Part shown: positions 8,663 to 15,169 of the stretch, piece after piece
How positions within the stretch are numbered: the first letter of the stretch is position 1
How the letters are laid out: the number at the start of each line of letters is the position of its first letter
Origin: an uncultured Oscillospiraceae bacterium
GTDB lineage: Bacteria; Bacillota; Clostridia; Oscillospirales; Acutalibacteraceae
Direction: 5' to 3'
NCBI GenBank assembly: GCA_900543305.1
Contig: UQQZ01000015.1
Coordinates: 1-39,278, forward strand
Length of the DNA: 39,278 nucleotides
The notes under the pieces: generated by a model
The model's input: the letters and a program-made list of their open reading frames with translations, nothing else
What the model was told of the DNA's origin: nothing
The model's database searches: none
Translations under genes and position numbers: made by a program

Positions 8663-9503
8663 AAACGTAGAAACCTTTCTTTGCTGTGACAAGGAGTTTG
8701 AAGAAGCCCAAACGGTGTTGTTCGGGGCACCTTTTGACTCCACCACTTCCTACCGGCCCGGCTCCCGGTTTGGCAGCGCCGCCATCCGGCGGGAATCCTA
8801 CGGGATCGAGAGCTACAGCCCTTACCAGGACAAGGACCTGGAAGATTGTGCGGTGTTCGACAGCGGGGACATAGAGCTTCCCTTGGGAGATGCTTCCCTG
8901 TCTCTGGCCCAAATCGAGGAGCGGGCAGAGGCCATTCTCCAGGAGGGCAAGCGGCCTTTTCTGCTGGGAGGGGAGCATCTGGTGACTCTGGGTGCCTTCC
9001 GGGCCGTGTACCGACATTGTCCCCAGGTGCACATTCTGCACTTTGATGCTCATGCGGACCTGCGGGACGACTACCTGGGCGTAAAGCTTTCCCACGCCTG
9101 CGTGCTGCGCCGGTGCTGGGAGCTTTGCGGGGACGGGAAGATCTTCCAGTTTGGGATTCGATCGGGAGACCGGCAGGAGTTCCGCTGGGGGAAGGACCAC
9201 GTCTTCACCCACAAGTTTGACTTGGAAGGGCTGGAGGAGACCTTGGAAAAGCTGGGGGATACCCCCCTCTATTTCACCCTGGATCTGGATGTGCTGGATC
9301 CCAGCGTGTTCCCGGGCACCGGTACCCCGGAACCGGGAGGAATCAGCTTTGACCAGCTGCGGCAAGCGGTGACGCTGGTGTGTCAGAAAGCCAACGTGAT
9401 TGCCTGCGACGTAAACGAGCTGAGTCCTCCCTGCGATCAAAGCGGCGTGAGCACCATGGCTGCCTGTAAAATCGTCAGGGAAATGTTGTTGGCGCTGAAG
9501 TAA
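8652..9503 (+). CDS. speB: Agmatinase
   Basis: A 283-residue ureohydrolase that splits agmatine to putrescine and urea. The dimanganese ligands are all visible: H109 in LLGGEHLVTLG, D132/H134/D136 in FDAHADLRD, and D211/D213 in LDLDVLDPS. Agmatinase rather than arginase or formiminoglutamase is favoured by its place behind arginine decarboxylase and spermidine synthase. It overlaps speE by 11 nt, so translation is probably coupled. After it the operon is interrupted by a 361-nt palindrome-rich stretch. Confidence 0.92.
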   Translation: MWSKNVETFLCCDKEFEEAQTVLFGAPFDSTTSYRPGSRFGSAAIRRESYGIESYSPYQDKDLEDCAVFDSGDIELPLGDASLSLAQIEERAEAILQEGKRPFLLGGEHLVTLGAFRAVYRHCPQVHILHFDAHADLRDDYLGVKLSHACVLRRCWELCGDGKIFQFGIRSGDRQEFRWGKDHVFTHKFDLEGLEETLEKLGDTPLYFTLDLDVLDPSVFPGTGTPEPGGISFDQLRQAVTLVCQKANVIACDVNELSPPCDQSGVSTMAACKIVREMLLALK

Positions 9504-9520
9504 GCAAACCCAGAAGCAGC

Positions 9521-9828
9521 GTAAAAGTTTTTGGGGCGCCTTTTTTCAAAAAGGCGCGGCCTGAAAACCGGCGCAGCCGAAAAAAAGCCAAGCTTCCGGA
9601 GCGGACGCGCCGAAGGCGATAGCCCTGGGAGAGGACGGTAAGCATCCGGTTCCCCTTGGGCTTGCTCGGTGTGAATGGTCCGGGGCGCGCGCCTACCGCC
9701 CTATGGGCGTATGCGGCTTCGCCCCTGCTTTTTCTTTTGCGCTTCGCGCTGGTCAAGACCGCAGGGCGCTGCCCTACAACCCGCAAGCCTTTTGAAAAAG
9801 GCTTGACCGAAAACTTTTCGCGCTTCGT
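9521..9828. repeat. Palindrome-rich intergenic repeat block with inverted ends
   Basis: The 361-nt gap between speB and the next gene holds no credible ORF. The left end reads GTAAAAGTTTTTGGGG followed by a perfect 10-bp hairpin (9536-9557, gcgccttttt/aaaaaggcgc). The right end is its mirror: a perfect 10-bp hairpin (9784-9805, caagcctttt/aaaaggcttg) followed by CCGAAAACTTTTCGC. A further small hairpin agggc-gct-gccct lies near 9764-9777. The pattern resembles short palindromic intergenic repeats common in Oscillospiraceae genomes (from memory), here as two inverted copies around about 220 nt. It may terminate or stabilise spe mRNA. Confidence 0.6.
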
Positions 9829-9864
9829 GTTCTGTTGTTATCACATGATAAAGGAGTGTTCCCC

Positions 9865-11124
9865 ATGAGCAAAGTTCTCGTCATCGGCTGCGGCGGTGTG
9901 GCCAACGTGGCCATCCGCAAGTGCTGCCAAAACAGTGAAGTCTTTACGGAAATCTGCATCGCTTCCCGAACCAAGTCCAAGTGCGATGCCTTGAAAGCCG
10001 ATCTGGAAGGAAAAACCGCCACGAAAATCACCACTGCTCAAGTGGACGCCGACGACGCTTCCCAGGTGGCTGCCCTGATTCGGGAGTACCAGCCCGATTT
10101 GGTGATGAATATTGCCCTGCCCTACCAGGATCTGGCCATTATGGATGCCTGCCTGGAATGCGGCGTCAATTATTTGGATACCGCCAACTATGAGCCCGAG
10201 GACATCTCCGACCCGGCCTGGCGGGCAGTTTACGAGAAGCGCTGCAAGGAAGAAGGCTTCTCCGCCTACTTTGACTACTCCTGGCAGTGGGCTTACAAAG
10301 AAAAGTTTGAAAAGGCCGGCCTCACCGCGCTGCTGGGTACCGGGTTTGATCCCGGCGTCACCCAGGCCTATTGCGCCTATGCCCAGAAGCACCTGTTCGA
10401 TGAGATCGACACCATCGACATTCTGGACTGCAACGGGGGAGATCACGGCTATCCCTTTGCCACCAACTTCAACCCGGAGATCAACCTGCGGGAAGTGTCT
10501 GCTCCTGGTTCCTACTGGGAAAATGGCCACTGGGTGGAAATTCCTCCCATGTCCATCAAGCGGGAGTACGATTTTGACCAGGTAGGCCACAAGGACATGT
10601 ACCTGCTGCACCACGAGGAAATCGAGTCCCTGGCAAAGAACATTCCCGGTGTCAAGCGGATCCGGTTCTTTATGACCTTTGGCCAGAGCTACCTGACCCA
10701 CATGAAGTGTCTGGAAAACGTGGGGATGCTCTCCACAGAGCCTGTGGAATTCGAAGGCCATCAGATTGTGCCCATTCAGTTCTTGAAGGCCTTGCTGCCG
10801 GATCCTGCCACCCTGGGACCCCGGACCGTGGGCAAGACCAACATCGGCTGTATCTTCACCGGCAAAAAAGACGGCAAGGAAAAGACCGCCTACATCTACA
10901 ACGTGTGTGACCATCAGGAGTGCTACAAGGAAGTGGGCTCTCAGGCCATTTCTTACACCACCGGCGTGCCTGCCATGATCGGCGCCATGATGCTTCTCAC
11001 CGGCAAGTGGACCAAGCCTGGCGTCTACACGGTGGAGGAATTCGATCCCGATCCCTATATGGATGCCTTGAATCAATGGGGCCTGCCCTGGCAGATCGAC
11101 GACGCCCCCGTTCTGGTGGATTAA
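9865..11124 (+). CDS. Carboxynorspermidine/carboxyspermidine dehydrogenase (saccharopine dehydrogenase family)
   Basis: A 419-residue saccharopine-dehydrogenase-like enzyme. It condenses aspartate semialdehyde with putrescine (or diaminopropane) and reduces the product with NADPH to carboxyspermidine (or carboxynorspermidine). The N-terminus has the Rossmann loop VLVIGCGGVANVAIRKC (4-20). Later family segments include CGVNYLDTANYEPED, GTGFDPGVTQAYCAYA and DCNGGDHGYPFATNFNPEINLREV. The start at 9865 has AAAGGAG 8 nt upstream. The partner decarboxylase begins on the base after its stop codon, and the spe genes upstream supply putrescine, so carboxyspermidine is the more likely product here (inference). 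Confidence 0.92.
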   Translation: MSKVLVIGCGGVANVAIRKCCQNSEVFTEICIASRTKSKCDALKADLEGKTATKITTAQVDADDASQVAALIREYQPDLVMNIALPYQDLAIMDACLECGVNYLDTANYEPEDISDPAWRAVYEKRCKEEGFSAYFDYSWQWAYKEKFEKAGLTALLGTGFDPGVTQAYCAYAQKHLFDEIDTIDILDCNGGDHGYPFATNFNPEINLREVSAPGSYWENGHWVEIPPMSIKREYDFDQVGHKDMYLLHHEEIESLAKNIPGVKRIRFFMTFGQSYLTHMKCLENVGMLSTEPVEFEGHQIVPIQFLKALLPDPATLGPRTVGKTNIGCIFTGKKDGKEKTAYIYNVCDHQECYKEVGSQAISYTTGVPAMIGAMMLLTGKWTKPGVYTVEEFDPDPYMDALNQWGLPWQIDDAPVLVD

Positions 11125-12249
11125 ATGGGGAGTCAGCTGCGCACCCCTTATTTCCTGGTGGATGAGGGGCTTCTGAAACGAAATTTGGAACTGCTCCGGC
11201 AGGTGGGAGAAGAGGCAGGGTGCAAGATCCTTCTGGCCCAGAAAGCCTTCTCCATGTTTTCCTGTTATCCCCTGATCAGCCGGTACCTGTCCGGTACCAC
11301 CGCCAGCGGTCTTTACGAAGCAAGGCTGGGAAAAGAGGAGTTTCCTGGAGAAGTCCATGTGTTTTCCCCGGCCTATCGGGAGGACGAATGGGAGGAACTG
11401 CTCACCTACGGGGACCATTTTGTATTCAACTCCCCCCACCAGTTGAAACGGTTTGGGGAGCGGGCCCGGGCTGCGGGGAAGCAGGTGGGGCTGCGGATCA
11501 ACCCAGAGCACTCCACCCAGGAGGGCCACGCTATTTACGATCCCTGTGCTCCTGGCTCCCGGCTGGGAACCAGACGAGAAGACTTTGACGAGAGTCTGAT
11601 ACCCCTTTTGGACGGACTGCATTTTCACACCCTGTGCGAACAGGATTCCGATGCCCTGGAGGAGACAGCCCAGGCGTTTGAGGAGAAGTTCGGGGAATTC
11701 CTGCCCGGTTTGAAGTGGCTGAACCTGGGAGGGGGCCACCACATTACCCGGCCGGGGTACGACATTTTCCGCCTGATCCGGGTGGTGCGCCATTTCCGGG
11801 AGAAATATGGGCTGGAGGTGTATCTGGAGCCCGGGGAAGCGGTGGTGTTAAACGCCGGATTCCTGGTGTCCTCTGTGATGGAGGTAGTCCGTAACGGGAT
11901 GGAGATTGCCATCCTAGACACTTCCGCCGCCTGTCACATGCCCGACGTGCTGGAAATGCCCTACCGGCCCCCGGTGGAAGACGCCGGGCAACCTGGGGAA
12001 AAGGCCTACACCTACCGACTGGCTGGCCCCACCTGCCTGGCAGGAGATGTGATCGGGGACTATTCCTTCGACCATCCTCTGGCTGAGGGAGACAAAATTG
12101 TGCTCCAGGACATGGCCCTGTACACCATGGTGAAGACCAACACCTTCAACGGGATGGCCCTTCCCTCCATCGCCTACCGGCGGGAAGACGGGGAAGTGGA
12201 ACTGGTAAAAACCTTTGGGTATGAGGATTTTAAAAACAGATTGTCTTAA
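11125..12249 (+). CDS. nspC: Carboxynorspermidine/carboxyspermidine decarboxylase
   Basis: A 374-residue PLP enzyme of the alanine racemase-fold decarboxylase group (NspC). It removes CO2 from carboxy(nor)spermidine to give (nor)spermidine. The PLP lysine is K40 in ILLAQKAFSMFS. Other marks are GLHFHTLCEQ, LNLGGGHHITRPGYD, YLEPGEAVVLNAGF, and LAGPTCLAGDVIGDY with the catalytic-site cysteine. The ATG follows the preceding stop codon with no gap, so the two are surely coupled. It ends the polyamine operon; a strong terminator follows. Confidence 0.94.
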   Translation: MGSQLRTPYFLVDEGLLKRNLELLRQVGEEAGCKILLAQKAFSMFSCYPLISRYLSGTTASGLYEARLGKEEFPGEVHVFSPAYREDEWEELLTYGDHFVFNSPHQLKRFGERARAAGKQVGLRINPEHSTQEGHAIYDPCAPGSRLGTRREDFDESLIPLLDGLHFHTLCEQDSDALEETAQAFEEKFGEFLPGLKWLNLGGGHHITRPGYDIFRLIRVVRHFREKYGLEVYLEPGEAVVLNAGFLVSSVMEVVRNGMEIAILDTSAACHMPDVLEMPYRPPVEDAGQPGEKAYTYRLAGPTCLAGDVIGDYSFDHPLAEGDKIVLQDMALYTMVKTNTFNGMALPSIAYRREDGEVELVKTFGYEDFKNRLS

Positions 12250-12253
12250 AAGG

Positions 12254-12282
12254 AAAAGGACGGCACAAAGCCGTCCTTTTTT
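12254..12282. terminator. Bidirectional terminator between nspC and fprA
   Basis: A perfect 11-bp stem, aaaaggacggc with gccgtcctttt (12254-12264 and 12270-12280), with a 5-nt loop and T runs on both strands. It serves the convergent polyamine operon and the flavodiiron gene. Confidence 0.93.
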
Positions 12283-12332
12283 GTTTCGGTCGCTTTTCTC
12301 TTTTCCTACACGGGTGAGACAGGAAATGAGGG

Positions 12333-13532
12333 TTACAGGGAAGCCACAATGGCGTCCTTGAGGGCGTTCAACTGGGCCAGGCTGTCTTCCTTCAGAGAGG
12401 ACTTGATGGTCACCGCGGGATCCAGAATCTTCATGGCCTTCATGCCTTCCAGTTCTGCCCGCATGAGCTTGCCGCTGGCAGGCATCCAGGTGCCGTTTTC
12501 GATGAGGCCCACCGTGCGGTTTTGCAGCAGCAGGCACTTCATGTCGTGGATCAGGTTGAACATGGCAGGATAGATGCTGTTGTTGTAGGTGGGGGCGGCC
12601 AGCACAATGTGGCTGCACCGGAAGATTTCGGCGATCAGGTCGGAAACGTGAGTGGAGGACACGTCATAGACGGCGATGTTCTTCACGCCGGCCTCCGCCA
12701 GGCCGTTGGCCAGCAGGTTAGCAGCGGCTTCCGTATGGCCGTACATGGAGGCGTAGAAAATGGCCACAGCCTTTTCTTCCGGCTCGTACCGGCTCCACAG
12801 ATCGTACTTGTTCAGCAGGTAACCCAGGTTGCTGCGCCACACGGGACCGTGGAGGGGGCAGATGGTCTGGATGTCCAGGCCGGAAAGCTTTTTCAGGGCT
12901 GCCTGCACCTGAGGACCGTATTTGCCCACAATGTTGCCGTAATACCGGCGGGCATCCACCAGCCAATCCTTGTCAAAGTCCACTTCGTCGTCGAAGAGGG
13001 CGCCGTCCACAGCGCCGAAGGTGCCGAAGGCGTCGGCGGAGAACAGAATCTTTTCCGTTTCCTCGTAGGAGACCATCACTTCCGGCCAGTGGACCATGGG
13101 AGCGGTGTAGAACCGGAGAGTATGCTTGCCCAGCTCCAGGGCATCCCCTTCCTTGACCACCAGAGCATGCTTGTCCACGTCAAAGTCGAAGAACTGGCGC
13201 ATCATCTGGAAGGTCTTCTGGTTGCCTACGATTTTCAGGTTGGGATAGTAGGGCAGCAGGGCTTCGATGGTGGCACAGTGGTCGGGCTCCATGTGGTTGA
13301 CGATCAGGTAATCCAGGGGCTTATCCCCCAGAGTTGCCCGGACATTCTCCAAAAATTGCAGAACCACAGAGGAGTCCACCGTATCCAGCAGGGCGGTTTT
13401 CTCGTCCAGGATCACATAGGAATTGTAGGACACGCCCCGGGGAATGGGGAACAGATTTTCAAACAGGGCCAGACGGCGGTCGTTGCCGCCTACCCAAATG
13501 ACAGCATCGCTGACAGCTCTAGTGCAGACCAT
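12333..13532 (-). CDS. fprA: Flavodiiron protein, FprA family (A-type flavoprotein)
   Basis: A 399-residue cytosolic flavodiiron protein that reduces O2 to water or NO to N2O in anaerobes. The N-terminal metallo-beta-lactamase-like domain carries every diiron ligand: H80, E82, D84 and H85 in NHMEPDHC, H148 in PMVHWPEVM, D167 in SADAFG and H228 in CPLHGPVW. The C-terminal flavodoxin domain begins near residue 255 with FYASMYGHTEAAA (FMN phosphate loop) and continues to PTYNNSIYPAM. Length is standard. AAAGGAG precedes the start. No fused rubredoxin or reductase domain is present, so electrons come from a separate carrier. Confidence 0.96.
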   Translation of the reverse strand: MVCTRAVSDAVIWVGGNDRRLALFENLFPIPRGVSYNSYVILDEKTALLDTVDSSVVLQFLENVRATLGDKPLDYLIVNHMEPDHCATIEALLPYYPNLKIVGNQKTFQMMRQFFDFDVDKHALVVKEGDALELGKHTLRFYTAPMVHWPEVMVSYEETEKILFSADAFGTFGAVDGALFDDEVDFDKDWLVDARRYYGNIVGKYGPQVQAALKKLSGLDIQTICPLHGPVWRSNLGYLLNKYDLWSRYEPEEKAVAIFYASMYGHTEAAANLLANGLAEAGVKNIAVYDVSSTHVSDLIAEIFRCSHIVLAAPTYNNSIYPAMFNLIHDMKCLLLQNRTVGLIENGTWMPASGKLMRAELEGMKAMKILDPAVTIKSSLKEDSLAQLNALKDAIVASL

Positions 13533-13750
13533 AGGGTTACTCCTTTCAAAACTATCCCGAGCCGGATTTTGGGGCAGGCAGGGGGCATTTTAGTTTGCCT
13601 CAATCCTGTCGTTCCCATCCGTTGCCGGGTACTAGGGAATCCGATTGATAATTTTTTGCCAACTAAGGAGAGAGTACCATATTTTGCGTCAAATGGCAAG
13701 GGTGACGCCTGGAAACCGGGGAAAAATTTTGCTGGAACATGCCTTGGGGA

Positions 13751-13779
13751 TTGACAAGACTTCCGGGAGAGAGTAGCCT
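13751..13779 (+). promoter_or_regulatory. Promoter of the TIGR03792-like gene
   Basis: TTGACA (13751-13756), 17-nt spacer, TAGCCT (13774-13779). The -10 is weak. It is 42 nt before the start codon. Confidence 0.5.
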
Positions 13780-13820
13780 AAAGGGACACAATCCATTCCC
13801 GGAAGCCAGGAGGAGAAGCC

Positions 13821-14201
13821 ATGCAAGAATACACCTACGTCCAGGGGGAACATTATCCCGTGGAGCACTTGATTTTTGAAACGGCCCCGGAGCATGTCCA
13901 GGCTTTTCTGGAGGCGGACCATCGAGTGTGGACCTTGGGAGAGGCGGATACCGGGCTTTTTGATCACATTCCTTTTCTTTCCAAGGAGGTCTGGGTCAAC
14001 GACCACCGACCCGGGGAAATCCACGTCATCTTCGTGTGGGAGAGCCTGGAGAGCTGGCGGAAGGTGGACGATCCCCAGCTTCAAAAAGGGTTGGCAGCCC
14101 AATTTGAGAAAGCGTTTCCCCATCCCTACCGGCTGGTTCGGAAGGTGGAGGAAGAAGAGGAATACGGCATCCACCGGTACAGCCGGTTTGAACGGCTGTG
14201 A
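13821..14201 (+). CDS. TIGR03792-like small protein (dimeric ferredoxin-like fold, function unknown)
   Basis: A 126-residue soluble protein. The stretch VQAFLEADHRVWTLGEADTG, then FLSKEVWVNDHRPGEIHVIF and VWESLESWRKVDD, fits my memory of the TIGR03792 family, first described in cyanobacteria and related to monooxygenase-type dimeric alpha/beta-barrel proteins. No catalytic activity is established and I infer none. The start has AGGAGGAG 8 nt upstream. It is a single-gene unit closed by a terminator at 14216-14249. Confidence 0.7.
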   Translation: MQEYTYVQGEHYPVEHLIFETAPEHVQAFLEADHRVWTLGEADTGLFDHIPFLSKEVWVNDHRPGEIHVIFVWESLESWRKVDDPQLQKGLAAQFEKAFPHPYRLVRKVEEEEEYGIHRYSRFERL

Positions 14202-14215
14202 TGGCGGGGCAAAAG

Positions 14216-14249
14216 AAAAAGAGGCGGACAAGCAGGTCCGTCTCTTTTT
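14216..14249. terminator. Bidirectional terminator, convergent genes
   Basis: A 14-bp stem with one G-T pair, aaaaagaggcggac with gtccgtctcttttt (14216-14229 and 14236-14249), loop 6 nt. A and T ends allow use from both sides. Confidence 0.9.
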
Positions 14250-14257
14250 GTAGGATC

Positions 14258-14551
14258 TCATTCCGACAGGGCTCGGCTGAGCCAGGCATCGGCAATGTCC
14301 ATGGCCAGGTAGAGGCCGTTTTTCTCGCTGGTTTTCACAATCTGCTTGCGGGTGCGGATTTCCGGGTCCGTGTACATCAGCTGTACCGTCACCTTATCGG
14401 CCACTTCCAGGTCGCCGATTTTCTTCTTGGACTTGATGTCCATCTTGATGACGTATTTATCTTTCATGCTGCCGTAGTAGATGGTATCCCCGCAGCGCAC
14501 CAGGGGCTTTCCCTTGTAGGTGGGGAAGCTCTGTTTTTTCTGCTCGCTCAA
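14258..14551 (-). CDS. Hypothetical 97-residue protein downstream of ireB
   Basis: A 97-residue soluble protein, MSEQKKQSFPTYKGKPLVRC at its start, with KDKYVIKMDIKSKKKIGDLE and KVTVQLMYTDPEIRTRKQIV later. The predicted beta-rich core with basic patches does not match a family I can name. The start codon is TTG at 14551, with GGTGA about 5 nt upstream; no ATG occurs before residue 29, so a TTG start is needed to keep the conserved-looking N-terminus. It lies 33 nt after ireB on the same strand and is probably co-transcribed, in the place where ruvX often stands. Confidence 0.75.
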   Translation of the reverse strand: MSEQKKQSFPTYKGKPLVRCGDTIYYGSMKDKYVIKMDIKSKKKIGDLEVADKVTVQLMYTDPEIRTRKQIVKTSEKNGLYLAMDIADAWLSRALSE

Positions 14552-14584
14552 AGAATCACCGCACTTTCTAAATATACTGGAACA

Positions 14585-14833
14585 TCACTCGCCCAGATAG
14601 GAACGCACCATGGCTTTCAAAAGCTCATCCCGGTCGATCCGGCGGATCAAACTCCGGGCGTTGTTGTGGGTGGTGATATAGGTGGGGTCCTCGGAAAGGA
14701 TGTATCCCACGATCTGGCTGATGGGGTTATAGCCCTTCTCTTTCAGCGCGTCGTACACGAGGGTTAAAATGCGCTTCATGTCCGCTTCCCGTACCTCTTC
14801 CATAGAAAAGGTGATGGTGTTGTTGGAATCCAT
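14585..14833 (-). CDS. ireB: IreB family regulatory phosphoprotein (UPF0297)
   Basis: An 82-residue protein matching the IreB/UPF0297 family of Firmicutes along its whole length: MDSNNTITFSMEEVREADMK, then VYDALKEKGYNPISQIVGYI, then ITTHNNARSLIRRIDRDELL. In Enterococcus faecalis IreB is a substrate of the Ser/Thr kinase IreK and modulates cell-envelope stress and cephalosporin resistance (established knowledge). The start is fixed by GGAGGTG 8 nt upstream and by family length; the open frame reaches further back without support. It has its own promoter (14874-14902). No kinase gene is nearby. Confidence 0.95.
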   Translation of the reverse strand: MDSNNTITFSMEEVREADMKRILTLVYDALKEKGYNPISQIVGYILSEDPTYITTHNNARSLIRRIDRDELLKAMVRSYLGE

Positions 14834-14873
14834 GTGGAACACCTCCGTCTCGTACCGAAAATTCCTACCCTCT

Positions 14874-14902
14874 ATCATACAGGAAACCCGCGGGAAAAGC
14901 AA
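14874..14902 (-). promoter_or_regulatory. Promoter of ireB
   Basis: On the minus strand TTGCTT (14902-14897), 17-nt spacer, TATGAT (14879-14874), 41 nt before the ireB start. The rest of the 14834-15169 gap holds the pheST terminator and no gene. Confidence 0.65.
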
Positions 14903-14985
14903 CCTTTTTTTCGTAAAGGGGCCGGGGATCCGCCCCTGGGGCTGCAAAAGGACCCGCAAAATATCCTTGTCAGATGAAAAGACGC

Positions 14986-15038
14986 AAAAACCGGTCCCCA
15001 GAGGAAGCGGAATCGCTCCTGTTGAGGGCCGGTTTTTT
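14986..15038. terminator. Terminator downstream of pheST
   Basis: AAAACCGG (around 14987-14994) pairs with CCGGTTTT (15029-15036), with an inner stem agcg/cgct. T-rich tails are present on both strands. It is about 130 nt past the pheT stop and could also act on rightward transcripts. Confidence 0.75.
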
Positions 15039-15169
15039 ATGAATGGTACAGGCCGCCTGTCGTATTTCCGATCCGGGGCAGACGGCTCAGGAATGCCAAA
15101 GGGAAAAGCAGGCAAGGATTCCCTGCTGGCGCCAGGATAAGCGCAGCCGAAAAACCGCGCCGGTAATCT

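Noticed and set aside
9656..9868. A 70-codon ORF in the repeat block before the dehydrogenase
   Set aside because: Made of repeat and palindrome sequence, no ribosome site.
9841..11793. A 650-codon minus-strand frame over the carboxyspermidine genes
   Set aside because: Same reason: shadow of two strongly supported plus-strand genes, with no ribosome site or known motif.
13533..13700. A promoter or redox-regulator operator for fprA
   Set aside because: Candidate -10 elements exist but none has a -35 at a proper distance, and no convincing operator symmetry was found.
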